From: Vicingus serpentipes | GTDB lineage: Bacteria; Bacteroidota; Bacteroidia; Flavobacteriales_E; Vicingaceae | NCBI GenBank assembly: GCA_024103385.1 | Contig: JAGFIT010000009.1 | Location: forward strand, 62,001 to 126,000 | Reading direction: 5' to 3' | Length of the DNA: 64,000 nt | Part shown: positions 38,870-47,716 of the stretch, one piece after another | Numbering within the stretch: the first letter of the stretch is position 1 | How the letters are laid out: each line of letters begins with the position of its first letter | The notes under the pieces: generated by a model | What the model saw: the letters and a program-made list of their open reading frames with translations, nothing else | Database searches by the model: none | What the model was told of the DNA's origin: nothing | Translations under genes and position numbers: made by a program

Positions 38870-41128
38870 TCACTTATTCAACGTATACCTCACCCCAAAA
38901 AAACCTCTAATGCCCTGGTTGGGTGCATACACATAAGTCGGATCAAAAGTATACCCATTTGGGTTGTCTGGAGCATCCACATTTTTATCAAAAGGATCGT
39001 TAGCTCGTAAAATAGAATTTTTAGGTGGTGTAAAATTCAACAGATTTTTAATTCCTCCGTATATTTCCCACCCTTTCGCAAAGGTTTTAGTAACCTGTAT
39101 ATTCTGAATGCTGTACCAATCGGAATATGGAGCTCTGAAATCATTTTCCACCAAAGGCAGTTTCATTGGTCCATAAACATTTCCACTGTAATCAATTTTT
39201 ATATTGGATTTATAAAAGGTATAACCAATACTATATGTTCCTGAAACTTTCTCCGTGAGTAACTGCTCTTGTCTTACTAACTTTCCCGTTTCATCCTTAT
39301 TCATTTCATAAACATCTAAAAACGTACCTCCCAGTTTAATTTTTATAGGTGCTGTAAAATTAAATGTAGTATTAAAACTAGCTCCTTGAGAAATTGCATA
39401 ACCACCCGTATTTTCATAAATGATCTGTTGCATATTGGTTTCATAATCAGGAGTAATTTTATTGGTAAAATAAGTGTAGAAAAGACTACCATCAAAATGG
39501 ATAAAGCCAAAATTGGTATTAATAAATTTCTGGTAATGCAAATTAGTGTTGTATGATTGCTCTGGTTTTAACGCCCCTACTATCACCACTTCTCTCGCCC
39601 CTGTTGTAGCAGCATGATCTTCTGTAAATAAGTTAACCACACGGTAACCTGTTCCAAAGCTCAATCGGATAGTGTTACCCTCTTTAGGTGTCCATTTATA
39701 ATTGGCTCTTGGAGTAAATATACTTCCATGTCTAGAGTCATAATCGTAACGCACTCCTAACAAAAGTTTATTTTTTTCATTTAATGATATTTCATCCTGT
39801 AAAAACAAACCTGGCAGTACATAATTATCTGGTTTGTTAAATGGGTTTAAACTATCCGAAGAAAAAGTAGCTGAAGTATTATCATCATAATAAGTATAAC
39901 GAAAAGCTCCTCCCAACAAAACATCATGCACATCCCACAACCTTTTGTCCCAATGCAGTTGAGTGTAAGCAATGTTCTGTTCTGCAATATATGGCGTTGT
40001 TCCATACACTGAGTTTTGATCGTGATCAGAATAAGAAAAGCTCAAAAATACATTTTCATCCATCGGTAATTGATATTTTCCCATTAGTTCATAACGACTG
40101 GTATAAATGGATTCTCCATAAATACTATCACCTCCTCTAAACTGGGGTGTCCATTGCATTTCTCCTCCCCAACGATCTTCGTAGATGTATCTTAACCCAA
40201 CAGAAGCAATTCGATCGTTTTTTCTTTTCAAACTCCATTTATTAAATACCGAAACTCTGTTTTGTAAAGTAGCATCCGTAAAATTATCTCCATTATTATC
40301 TATTGGGTTGCTATAATTAAAATAATTTACTCCTATTATGGAAGTAGCTTTGCCCATTTTAAAACGAGTTGACACATCGGTGTTAACCTCTCCCCAAGTA
40401 GTTCCCATCACATCAAAAGAAAATAATGGCGCTTTTTCTGGTGATTTAGTAATCACATTAATCAAACCTCCAACAGCTTCAGAGCCAAACAAAGTAGATG
40501 CTGGTCCTTTTACTACTTCCATTTGTTGAATCATACTGTTAGGAATTCCATTCAAGCCATAAACTGAAGACAGACCACCAACTATTGGCATCCCATCAAT
40601 CGTTATCATCGTATAAGGACCTTCCATTCCATTAATGTGTACATCCCCAGTATTACAAACACTACAATTTATTTGAGGTCGTACACCATTTACAATTTGC
40701 AAAGATTCAAATAAGGACGGTGTTGGGTTTTTCTTAAAATATTGAGGGGTATAAACCTCTATTGGAACTGCTGATTCCATCAAGGAAACTTCCGTTAAAG
40801 TACCTGTAACAACAACTTCCTCTAAACTCGCTGCTGTTTTTTCTATCACAATATTTAAACTAATTGTTTCTTCCTCTTTAACCAACAGATTTTGTCGGTA
40901 ATTTTTATAGCCAACTGCGCTTATTTGAACAGTGTATTTTCCAACAGGAATACCTTTTAAAGTAAAAACTCCATTTATATCACAAGCCACACCATAAGTT
41001 GTACCAACTAAACCAACATTAGCAAAAGCGACTGCCTCCTCTCCGCTTTTCACAACGCCTTTAATAGTTCCTGCATTAACTACAACTACTATAATAGTTG
41101 TGAAGAATGTTAAAAATATATGCTTCAT
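38870..41128 (-). CDS. TonB-dependent receptor, CNTGD type, probably for metal uptake
   Basis: A 752-residue receptor starting at 41128 (MKHIFLTFF), preferred over 41161 because the upstream stretch lies between the promoter and this Met. It has a signal peptide, a carboxypeptidase-regulatory-like domain (about 20-95) and a plug (about 105-210). The plug carries the unusual paired-Cys motif CSVCNTGDVHINGMEGP before TMITIDGMPIVGG. The beta-barrel ends in FGVRYTLNK. The divergent neighbours are a DtxR-type regulator and a ZIP transporter, so it probably imports a metal or metal complex. The substrate is not proven. Confidence 0.88.
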   Translation of the reverse strand: MKHIFLTFFTTIIVVVVNAGTIKGVVKSGEEAVAFANVGLVGTTYGVACDINGVFTLKGIPVGKYTVQISAVGYKNYRQNLLVKEEETISLNIVIEKTAASLEEVVVTGTLTEVSLMESAVPIEVYTPQYFKKNPTPSLFESLQIVNGVRPQINCSVCNTGDVHINGMEGPYTMITIDGMPIVGGLSSVYGLNGIPNSMIQQMEVVKGPASTLFGSEAVGGLINVITKSPEKAPLFSFDVMGTTWGEVNTDVSTRFKMGKATSIIGVNYFNYSNPIDNNGDNFTDATLQNRVSVFNKWSLKRKNDRIASVGLRYIYEDRWGGEMQWTPQFRGGDSIYGESIYTSRYELMGKYQLPMDENVFLSFSYSDHDQNSVYGTTPYIAEQNIAYTQLHWDKRLWDVHDVLLGGAFRYTYYDDNTSATFSSDSLNPFNKPDNYVLPGLFLQDEISLNEKNKLLLGVRYDYDSRHGSIFTPRANYKWTPKEGNTIRLSFGTGYRVVNLFTEDHAATTGAREVVIVGALKPEQSYNTNLHYQKFINTNFGFIHFDGSLFYTYFTNKITPDYETNMQQIIYENTGGYAISQGASFNTTFNFTAPIKIKLGGTFLDVYEMNKDETGKLVRQEQLLTEKVSGTYSIGYTFYKSNIKIDYSGNVYGPMKLPLVENDFRAPYSDWYSIQNIQVTKTFAKGWEIYGGIKNLLNFTPPKNSILRANDPFDKNVDAPDNPNGYTFDPTYVYAPNQGIRGFFGVRYTLNK

Positions 41129-41163
41129 ATTATTTTTATTTAGACTAATTATAAATAACAAAC

Positions 41164-41194
41164 CAAATCTATTCTAACACCCATTAAATGACAA
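41164..41194 (-). promoter_or_regulatory. Promoter of the metal-linked TonB receptor
   Basis: On the minus strand a -33 TTG (41194-41192) is followed by 20 bases and a -7 TAGATTTG (41171-41164), matching TAnnTTTG. The predicted transcript would begin about 30 bases before the receptor ATG at 41128. Confidence 0.65.
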
Positions 41195-41243
41195 TACCTT
41201 TTTTTGGGTATTTTTCAAATTAAAGCACAAATCTAATTTATTT

Positions 41244-41259
41244 TTTAGATTTATCTAAA
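41244..41259. promoter_or_regulatory. Palindrome TTTAGAT-TT-ATCTAAA, possible DtxR-type site
   Basis: A 7+7 perfect inverted repeat with a 2-base centre lies between the divergent promoters. The TTAGAT/ATCTAA arms recall DtxR/IdeR boxes (TTAGGTTAGCCTAA-like). It may be an operator for the regulator at 41315. Confidence 0.45.
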
Positions 41260-41284
41260 TTTATTTTTATAAAAAACTTAATAA

Positions 41285-41308
41285 TTGTTTTATATTTGTA
41301 TAAAACAA
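41285..41308 (+). promoter_or_regulatory. Perfect palindromic operator over the -7 box of the DtxR-family gene
   Basis: TTGTTTTATA (41285-41294) and TATAAAACAA (41299-41308) are exact reverse complements with a TTTG spacer. The -7-like TATATTTG (41291-41298) is embedded in it, so a bound repressor would block transcription. The gene's ATG at 41315 follows six bases later, which suits autoregulation. Confidence 0.6.
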
Positions 41309-41314
41309 AGAGGT

Positions 41315-41971
41315 ATGAATACGTTTACTGAAGAAAATTATTTAAAAGCCATTTTTAAATACAGTACAAAAACCAAAGAAGGGGTTTCTACTAACGTTAT
41401 TGCAGACGAATTAAACACTAAAGCATCTTCGGTAACAGATATGATTAAAAAATTATCCGATAAAAAACTGGTCATTTATAAAAAATACAAAGGAGTAACC
41501 CTAACCGAAAAAGGAAAAAAAATTGCTCTTTCTATTGTTCGTAACCATCGACTTTGGGAAGTTTTTTTGGTGGAAAAATTAAATTTTAAATGGGATGAAG
41601 TACATGATGTAGCAGAAGAATTAGAACACATTAACTCCGAGAAATTAACCGATCAGTTAGAAATTTTCTTGGACTACCCTAAATACGACCCTCATGGAGA
41701 CCCCATTCCAGACAAGAATGGAAACTTTTCTCATCACAAAGATGTTACCCTATCCGACTTATCCTGTAATGAAAAAGGAATTGTAGTTGGCGTAAAAGAA
41801 CACTCCAGCAGTTATTTAAAATACTTAGAGAGTATTGATTTATTATTAGGAACAGAAATTAAAGTAAATGAAGTAATTGAGTTTGATCATACCATGAATA
41901 TTTCTATCAATAAAAAAAACATTAATATATCACATCAAGCAAGTAAAAATTTAATTATAAAAAAAACATAA
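41315..41971 (+). CDS. DtxR/MntR-family metal-dependent transcriptional regulator
   Basis: A 218-residue regulator starting at ATG 41315 (MNTFTEENYLKAIFKYS); the in-frame Met at 41285 lies in the promoter palindrome. A winged helix (about 5-65, with NTKASSVTDMIKKLSDKKLV) is followed by a dimerisation domain with candidate metal ligands in RNHRLWEVFLVEKLNF, HDVAEELEHINSEKL and DPHGDPIP. A C-terminal SH3-like (FeoA) domain follows. The family represses metal uptake genes when Mn or Fe is abundant. It is followed after one base by the ZIP gene, so they form an operon. Confidence 0.93.
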   Translation: MNTFTEENYLKAIFKYSTKTKEGVSTNVIADELNTKASSVTDMIKKLSDKKLVIYKKYKGVTLTEKGKKIALSIVRNHRLWEVFLVEKLNFKWDEVHDVAEELEHINSEKLTDQLEIFLDYPKYDPHGDPIPDKNGNFSHHKDVTLSDLSCNEKGIVVGVKEHSSSYLKYLESIDLLLGTEIKVNEVIEFDHTMNISINKKNINISHQASKNLIIKKT

Positions 41972-41972
41972 C

Positions 41973-42803
41973 ATGTTATTAGAAGAATTAAAACAATTTA
42001 TTGAATCTATTGATAGTCCTGTGCAACAGGCGTTGTATGCTTCTTTATTTACTTGGGGATTAACGGCCATAGGTGCCGCTTTTGTGTTTTTCTTTAAATC
42101 AATGAACCGAGCCGTTTTTGATGGTATGCTGGGATTTACTGGAGGTGTAATGGTAGCAGCTAGTTTTTGGTCGTTATTGAGTCCAGCTATAGACATGTCT
42201 GAAGGAGAAGGCTTTATTAAAGTAATACCTGCTGCATTAGGTTTTTTAGGTGGTGCTCTATTTTTATATAGCTTGGATAAAATAATGCCTCATTTGCACA
42301 TCAATTTTAAGAAAGAAGAAGCAGAGGGTGTAAAAACGGAGTGGCATCGTTCTACGTTATTGGTTTTAGCCATTACATTGCATAACATCCCTGAAGGATT
42401 AGCTGTTGGTGTTTTGTTTGGTGCTGCTGCTGCTGGAATTGACGGAGCAACAACTGGTGGTGCCATTGCATTAGCTATCGGTATTGGAATACAAAATTTT
42501 CCGGAAGGAATAGCAGTATCGATGCCATTAAGAAGACAAGGATTATCTAGATGGAAAAGTTTTAATTACGGACAGTTATCTGCCATAGTAGAACCTATAG
42601 CTGCCATGTTAGGTGCTTGGGCTGTAATGACTTTTGAACCTATTTTACCATATGCTTTAGCCTTTGCTGCTGGTGCCATGATTTTTGTAGTAGTAGAAGA
42701 AGTTGTTCCAGAAACACAGCGGGATAAATTTACCGATGTAGCTGTTTTAGGTTTTATTGGAGGATTTTTAGTGATGATGATATTGGATGTGGCATTAGGC
42801 TAG
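41973..42803 (+). CDS. ZIP-family divalent metal transporter
   Basis: A 276-residue membrane protein with about 8 helices and the ZIP signatures in TM4 (HNIPEGLAVG, about 134-143) and TM5 (NFPEGIAVSMPL, about 175-186), which form the metal path. It resembles ZupT/GufA, which carry Zn, Fe, Mn and other divalent ions into the cytoplasm. It begins one base after the regulator stop, so its expression probably follows the palindromic operator upstream. Confidence 0.93.
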   Translation: MLLEELKQFIESIDSPVQQALYASLFTWGLTAIGAAFVFFFKSMNRAVFDGMLGFTGGVMVAASFWSLLSPAIDMSEGEGFIKVIPAALGFLGGALFLYSLDKIMPHLHINFKKEEAEGVKTEWHRSTLLVLAITLHNIPEGLAVGVLFGAAAAGIDGATTGGAIALAIGIGIQNFPEGIAVSMPLRRQGLSRWKSFNYGQLSAIVEPIAAMLGAWAVMTFEPILPYALAFAAGAMIFVVVEEVVPETQRDKFTDVAVLGFIGGFLVMMILDVALG

Positions 42804-42811
42804 ATTTCTCT

Positions 42812-42853
42812 ATTTGAAAATGAGGTAATTTGATAATGAATTCATTTTCAAAT
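42812..42853. repeat. 12-bp inverted repeat between the ZIP gene and smpB
   Basis: ATTTGAAAATGA (42812-42823) is the exact reverse complement of TCATTTTCAAAT (42842-42853), with an 18-base loop. There is no T-tract after it, so a rho-independent terminator is uncertain; it may be a dispersed repeat or stabilise the upstream mRNA. Confidence 0.5.
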
Positions 42854-42885
42854 CCTCAAATCGATTAATTGAGTAATTTTACATA

Positions 42886-43335
42886 GTGTCTAGCCAAATA
42901 AACATAAAAAATAGAAAAGCAAAATTCGAGTACGAATTTTTGGAAAAGTTTACTGCTGGGTTACAGTTATATGGAACAGAAATTAAATCCATAAGAGCTG
43001 GAAAAGCGAGCATTATTGAAGCTTACTGTTATGTTAATAATGGAGAAGTGTTCATTAAAAACATGTACATAGCCGAATATGAGCAGGGTTCATACAACAA
43101 TCACGAACCCCGTAGACCCCGAAAATTATTGCTTAACCGTAACGAAATAGACAAACTCATAAAAAAGAAAAAAGACGTGGGTTTAACCATCATTCCCTTG
43201 AGTTTATTTATTAATGGAAAAGGCTATGCAAAATTAGATATCGCTTTAGCAAAAGGTAAAAAACTACACGATAAACGCCACGATTTAAAAGCCAAAGACG
43301 ACAAACGGAATATGGATAGAGCGATGAAAAGGTAA
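42886..43335 (+). CDS. smpB: SsrA-binding protein SmpB
   Basis: A 149-residue OB-fold RNA-binding protein needed for tmRNA-mediated rescue of stalled ribosomes. It starts at GTG (42886). It has the family motifs NRKAKFEYEFLEKFTAGL, GTEIKSIRAGKA and LFINGKGYAKLDIALAKGKK. A basic C-terminal tail (KRNMDRAMKR) inserts in the mRNA channel. The length is normal. The tmRNA gene is not in this window. Confidence 0.96.
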   Translation: MSSQINIKNRKAKFEYEFLEKFTAGLQLYGTEIKSIRAGKASIIEAYCYVNNGEVFIKNMYIAEYEQGSYNNHEPRRPRKLLLNRNEIDKLIKKKKDVGLTIIPLSLFINGKGYAKLDIALAKGKKLHDKRHDLKAKDDKRNMDRAMKR

Positions 43336-43349
43336 TAATCGCTTCTTAT

Positions 43350-43715
43350 CTACTCTACCTCAGGATAAAAAGCATTTTTAATGTGGTTAATTTCTTGGCT
43401 AATACCATTCAGTACAATCGCAATCACATCAAAACGACATTCTAAATCAATTTCATTAGTTTCAATGTAATGGTTAGCACCTTCTACTAAATGTTTTATT
43501 TTAGATGGAGTTACAGCTTCTTCTGGAGCTCCAAAAAAATTGGTAGCTCTTGTTTTTACTTCTACTATAACTAACTCGCCTCCATCTTGAGCAATAACAT
43601 CAATTTCAAATTTATGTTGTTGCCAATTGGCAGCAATAATCTGATAGCCTTGTTGAATTAAATAGTCAACAGCCAATTGTTCTCCTTTTACTCCTAATGT
43701 ATTGTGTAAAGCCAA
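43350..43715 (-). CDS. YraN/UPF0102-family endonuclease-like protein
   Basis: A 121-residue protein with GVKGEQLAVDYLIQQGYQI, KFEIDVIAQDG and LVIVEVKTR motifs of the UPF0102 family, which has a Holliday-junction-resolvase/restriction nuclease fold (D...ExK). The role in cells is not established for most members. The gene overlaps no neighbour and lies 15 bases from the convergent smpB end. Confidence 0.9.
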   Translation of the reverse strand: MALHNTLGVKGEQLAVDYLIQQGYQIIAANWQQHKFEIDVIAQDGGELVIVEVKTRATNFFGAPEEAVTPSKIKHLVEGANHYIETNEIDLECRFDVIAIVLNGISQEINHIKNAFYPEVE

Positions 43716-43824
43716 GTTACCTTTTTAACAGATGTGTAAAAATATTTAATTTTATTCAACTTTGTTTTCTCTTATTCAGTTAAGAATTAGTATTCTTGTT
43801 ATCATTATATTAAACTTAACAACT

Positions 43825-44466
43825 ATGAATTTCATAAAATTAACCGCATTAACCGTTTTTGTAGTAATTACCGCTACCCTTTTTGCTCAAGATTTTGAAG
43901 GTGTTATTGAGTTTAGAAGAATTAACTATTACGATACTACTAATTACACCTATCACATTTCTTCTGATCAAGTAAAAATTGACGAATACAACAAAGACGG
44001 AAAAGTAACTGGAACCATGTTAGTTAACCTCAATACTCAAGAAGTATTGGCTGTTAATCACGACCGAAAATTGTACATGAATATTGAATCTAAACCTAGC
44101 GTGAAAGATTTGAGTAACTCTAAAATTGAAAAAACGCAACAAACTAAAAAAGTGTTAGGTTACGACTGTGTTAAATGGACGGTTGATAATCCGGACTACA
44201 AATCAAAAGCAGAATATTGGGTAGTTAAAGATGGTAATTACTCTTACTTTAAGAGATTACTTACTGCCCTAAACAGAAAAGATAAAATAGCACTATACTT
44301 TATGCAAGTTCCAGGCAATGCAGGCTTTTTTCCCATAATTGGAGAAGAGAAAGGATATGATGGAAAATTGAGGGCTAGATTGGAAACTAAAAAAGTAACA
44401 AAGAAAAAACTCAGCACCACCACTTTTAATATTCCTGCTGGTTACACAGAGTTTAAAAACAAATAG
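43825..44466 (+). CDS. DUF4412-type exported protein
   Basis: A 213-residue protein starting at 43825 (MNFIKLTALTVFVVITATLFAQ), with a clear signal peptide. The mature part, FEGVIEFRRINYYDTTNYTYHI to FNIPAGYTEF, fits the DUF4412/GLPGLI-like family of Bacteroidota envelope proteins. Function is unknown. A longer frame upstream to 43762 would place a second hydrophobic stretch before the signal and is less likely. The S66 peptidase gene ends six bases beyond it in convergent orientation. Confidence 0.8.
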   Translation: MNFIKLTALTVFVVITATLFAQDFEGVIEFRRINYYDTTNYTYHISSDQVKIDEYNKDGKVTGTMLVNLNTQEVLAVNHDRKLYMNIESKPSVKDLSNSKIEKTQQTKKVLGYDCVKWTVDNPDYKSKAEYWVVKDGNYSYFKRLLTALNRKDKIALYFMQVPGNAGFFPIIGEEKGYDGKLRARLETKKVTKKKLSTTTFNIPAGYTEFKNK

Positions 44467-44472
44467 AAGAAG

Positions 44473-45366
44473 TTAAAAACTTAGGCTACAAGATTCTCCC
44501 ACACTTAGAATTGCTTCTCCTCCCATTACTAATGCTAAATTGGTTTTAGTATGTCCTGCATCAAAATTAAAACATACCGGGTATTTGTATGCCGCAACAT
44601 GACCTAGTATAATCTCTTCAGCCTTTTTCCCATAAGGAATAGCGTTATCGTTCATATCAGACATTCCTCCCACAATTAAACCAGACAAGTTATCGAGCAT
44701 TCCAGCTCTTTTCAAATTCATCATCATTCTATCTATGTGATACAAATACTCGTCCAAATCCTCTATAAATAAAATTTTACCCGCTGTATTTATTTGAGAG
44801 TTGGTTCCTGTTAAACTATACAAAATAGATAAATTACCTCCAACCACAATATCTTTCACATTTCCTGCTCGATTCATTTTAGTAGAAGCAAACGCATACC
44901 TCAACTCCTCTCCAAACAATGCATGCTTAAGAGAAGAAAGACTCTCTGAATGGGTAGTTGTAAAATTAATAGGCATCGTTGCATGTAGGGTTTGTACTTG
45001 TAAATTTTGATTAATATGATTGTGTAATACTGTAACATCGCTATAACCTATTATCCATTTTGGGGTTTTTTTATAATTGCTAAAATTGATACTGTCTATC
45101 AATTGAACGGTTCCATAACCTCCTCTTGCACATAAAATAGCTTTCACTGATTCATCATCCAATGCAGTTTGTAAATCAGACAATCGTTGCTTCACAGTTC
45201 CTGCAAATTGGTTATCCTCTTCAAATAAACTATCTCCCACAATTGGTTCTAATTCCCAAGACCTTAAAATAGCAATGGCAGGCTGTATTTCTTCTTTAGA
45301 AATTTTACGTGCAGTAGCTACAATCGCTATTTTATCTCCTTTTTTTAAATAAGGTGGTTTTTTCAT
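44473..45366 (-). CDS. LD-carboxypeptidase (S66 family)
   Basis: A 297-residue serine peptidase that removes the terminal D-Ala from cytoplasmic murein tetrapeptides during wall recycling. The nucleophile is Ser in GYSDVTVL (about 111-118). The Glu/His pair lies in IEDLDEYLYHID and DAGHTKTNLALVMG. The ICARGGYGTVQL segment is also typical. It has no signal peptide and is of full length. A TAATTTTG box on the minus strand at 45406-45399 might be its promoter. Confidence 0.92.
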   Translation of the reverse strand: MKKPPYLKKGDKIAIVATARKISKEEIQPAIAILRSWELEPIVGDSLFEEDNQFAGTVKQRLSDLQTALDDESVKAILCARGGYGTVQLIDSINFSNYKKTPKWIIGYSDVTVLHNHINQNLQVQTLHATMPINFTTTHSESLSSLKHALFGEELRYAFASTKMNRAGNVKDIVVGGNLSILYSLTGTNSQINTAGKILFIEDLDEYLYHIDRMMMNLKRAGMLDNLSGLIVGGMSDMNDNAIPYGKKAEEIILGHVAAYKYPVCFNFDAGHTKTNLALVMGGEAILSVGESCSLSF

Positions 45367-45409
45367 TTTTAAAAGTTATAAAATGTACTTTTGTCTCGCA
45401 AAATTAAAT

Positions 45410-45489
45410 TGACATTCCGAGCCTAGCTGAGGAATCTTTTTTAATCTCAATAACAAAGTAAAAAGATTTCTCCACAAGCTCGAAATGAC
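45410..45489. repeat. Folded dispersed repeat upstream of metG
   Basis: A left arm starting GACATTCCGAG and ending GAATCTTTTT pairs imperfectly with a right arm starting AAAAAGATTTCTC and ending GCTCGAAATGAC. It resembles the widespread Bacteroidota repeat family with a GTCATTTCGAG...AAATCTTTTT consensus. It ends about 14 bases before the metG ATG, in the 5' leader. Confidence 0.7.
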
Positions 45490-45502
45490 AAGGCAATAAC
45501 TT

Positions 45503-47611
45503 ATGAACAACAAAAAAAGACATACTGTAACTGCTGCATTGCCTTACGCTAATGGTCCTTTACATTTAGGGCATATTGCTGGAGCTTATTTGCCAGCTGA
45601 TATTTATGTGCGATATTTAAGAGCTAAAGGAGAAGATGTTGTTTTTGTCTGTGGTTCTGATGAACATGGAGCAGCCATTACGCTACGTGCTCAAAAAGAA
45701 AACACCACTCCCCAAGCTATTGTAGATAAAAATCATGCTATTATTAAAAAAGCATTTGAAGATTTCGGTATTGATTTCAGTATCTACCATAGAACTTCTT
45801 CACCTATACATCATAAAACAGCGAGCGATTTTTTTAAAGACTTAAATGATAAAGGCGCATTCATACAAGAGACTACAGAGCAGTTTTATGATGAGGAAAA
45901 CAATCAATTTCTAGCCGATAGATATATTGCTGGAACTTGTCCTAAATGTGGTTTTGATGGTGCTTATGGTGACCAATGTGAAAAATGTGGTTCCACATTA
46001 AGCCCTAATGAATTAATCAATCCAAAATCAACCATCAGTGGTAACACCCCTATTTTAAAAGAAACTACCCATTGGTTTTTACCTATGGATCAGCATGAAA
46101 AGTGGTTGAAAGAATGGATAGAAACAGGCCAGCTAGATGGAAAACAACAGCATGATGTCAGCACATGGAGAAAACAAGTTATTGGGCAATGTAAAAGTTG
46201 GATTGATAACGGACTACAAGCTCGCTCAATTACTAGAGATTTAGATTGGGGTGTACAAGTTCCTGTTGAATGTTATGACCTGCCTGCCGGACAGGCAGGA
46301 GGAAAAGTATTGTATGTATGGTTTGATGCTCCTATAGGTTATATTTCTGCTACCAAACAATGGGCAGTAGATAATAACAAAAACTGGGAAGATTATTGGA
46401 AAGACGAAAACACGGAATTGATACACTTTATTGGAAAAGATAACATTGTATTCCATGCTATTATTTTTCCTATCCTTTTAAAAACACATGGGGATTACAT
46501 TTTGCCTACTAATGTTCCTGCTAACGAATTTTTAAATTTAGAAGGGGATAAAATTTCTACTTCTAGAAATTGGGCAGTTTGGTTGCACGAATATTTAGAA
46601 GATTTTCCGGGCAGACAAGATGAATTACGTTATGTACTCACTTCAATAGCTCCCGAAACCAAAGACAGTGAGTTTACTTGGAAAGATTATCAATCAAGAG
46701 TAAACAACGAATTGGTAGCCATTTTAGGAAATTTTGTGAATAGAGTAATGGTTTTGACACATAAATATTATGAGGGGAAATTACCTATATCTTCTTTAGG
46801 AAGTTATGAAAATCCAGGTTTAGAAGAGCAAGTAAATATCTTATTACATAAAATTGATCCTATCATCTCAAACATAAATGATAAAATAGCATCATTTAAA
46901 TTTCGTGATGCCCAAACTGATGTGATAGAAATAGCAAGAATTGGGAATAAATATTTAGCTGACTCAGAACCTTGGAAAAAATACAAGAAAGGAGAAGAAA
47001 ATATTGAAGTAGCTAAAATTTTAGTTTTTTCACTAGATATTGTAGCTATACTTGGTGAAGTTTTAAAACCTTTTTTACCGAAAACCTCAAAAAATATTTT
47101 TAGATTATTAAACATTGAAAACGCTAATATGAAGTCATATGAAAGCTTTGAAAAAGGTCATCAAATAAATAAAGCAGAATTACTTTTTCAGAAAATTGAA
47201 GACGAAGCCATTGATATTCAAATTAAAAAATTAAAAAATACATCGAAAAAACCATTATCCAACCCAAAAGCTAAACCTATGAAAGATGAAATAACTTTTG
47301 ATGAATTCACTAAAATGGACATCAGAATAGGAACAATTTTAACAGCAGAAAAACATCCTGATGCTGATAAATTGTTAAAAATGACCGTTGACACAGGAAT
47401 TGATACCAGAACGATTGTTTCAGGAATTGCCGAACATTACCAGCCTAAAGATATTGTAGGAAAACAAGTTTCTATATTGATTAATTTAGCTCCTCGAAAA
47501 ATTAGAGGAATTGAATCACAAGGAATGATTTTAATGGCGGAGAACAACGAAGGTGAATTGGCTTTTGTATCACCAGAAAAAACAATTGATAATGGAGGGG
47601 AAGTAAAATAA
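45503..47611 (+). CDS. metG: Methionyl-tRNA synthetase with C-terminal tRNA-binding domain
   Basis: A 702-residue class Ia aminoacyl-tRNA synthetase. The Rossmann HIGH-like motif is [15 protein letters not shown] and the KMSKS-like motif is [11 protein letters not shown], as usual in Bacteroidota. Two zinc knuckles are visible as [18 protein letters not shown] (about 150-168). An EMAP/Trbp111 domain (about 600-702, starting [15 protein letters not shown]) follows a charged linker. Just before [14 protein letters not shown] a short palindromic repeat (46279-46299) is translated as LPAGQAG; most family members have a shorter, different loop there. All catalytic residues are otherwise intact, so the enzyme is presumably functional. 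Confidence 0.96.
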   Translation: MNNKKRHTVTAALPYANGPLHLGHIAGAYLPADIYVRYLRAKGEDVVFVCGSDEHGAAITLRAQKENTTPQAIVDKNHAIIKKAFEDFGIDFSIYHRTSSPIHHKTASDFFKDLNDKGAFIQETTEQFYDEENNQFLADRYIAGTCPKCGFDGAYGDQCEKCGSTLSPNELINPKSTISGNTPILKETTHWFLPMDQHEKWLKEWIETGQLDGKQQHDVSTWRKQVIGQCKSWIDNGLQARSITRDLDWGVQVPVECYDLPAGQAGGKVLYVWFDAPIGYISATKQWAVDNNKNWEDYWKDENTELIHFIGKDNIVFHAIIFPILLKTHGDYILPTNVPANEFLNLEGDKISTSRNWAVWLHEYLEDFPGRQDELRYVLTSIAPETKDSEFTWKDYQSRVNNELVAILGNFVNRVMVLTHKYYEGKLPISSLGSYENPGLEEQVNILLHKIDPIISNINDKIASFKFRDAQTDVIEIARIGNKYLADSEPWKKYKKGEENIEVAKILVFSLDIVAILGEVLKPFLPKTSKNIFRLLNIENANMKSYESFEKGHQINKAELLFQKIEDEAIDIQIKKLKNTSKKPLSNPKAKPMKDEITFDEFTKMDIRIGTILTAEKHPDADKLLKMTVDTGIDTRTIVSGIAEHYQPKDIVGKQVSILINLAPRKIRGIESQGMILMAENNEGELAFVSPEKTIDNGGEVK
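46279..46299. repeat. 21-bp GC-rich palindrome inserted in metG
   Basis: CCTGCCTG and CAGGCAGG arms surround a CCGGA centre. It contrasts strongly with the AT-rich gene, is in frame and codes for LPAGQAG. Similar CCTGCCTGC...GCAGGCAGG palindromes occur as dispersed repeats in some Bacteroidota and other genomes. Confidence 0.8.
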
Positions 47612-47637
47612 CTCAATTAATCGGATAATTAATAATT

Positions 47638-47705
47638 ACACCTCCCTAACCCTCCTTTTTACGAGGGAACTTCTCCCCTAAAAAGGGGAGACTGAGAGGG
47701 GTGTT
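47638..47705. repeat. Dispersed GC-rich hairpin repeat between metG and rluB
   Basis: The outer ends ACACCTCCC and GAGGGGTGT are near inverted repeats. An inner perfect hairpin, CTCCCCT-AAAA-AGGGGAG (47673-47690), and a CCCTC/GAGGG pair lie within. It is much richer in C and G than its surroundings, resembles a well-known Bacteroidota intergenic repeat and may terminate metG transcripts. Confidence 0.7.
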
Positions 47706-47716
47706 AAAGACAACAA

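Noticed and set aside
47673-47690. The inner CTCCCCT/AGGGGAG hairpin as a dedicated rho-independent terminator of metG
   Set aside because: It has no T-tract and is part of a larger repeat, so it is listed as a repeat; it may still stop transcripts.
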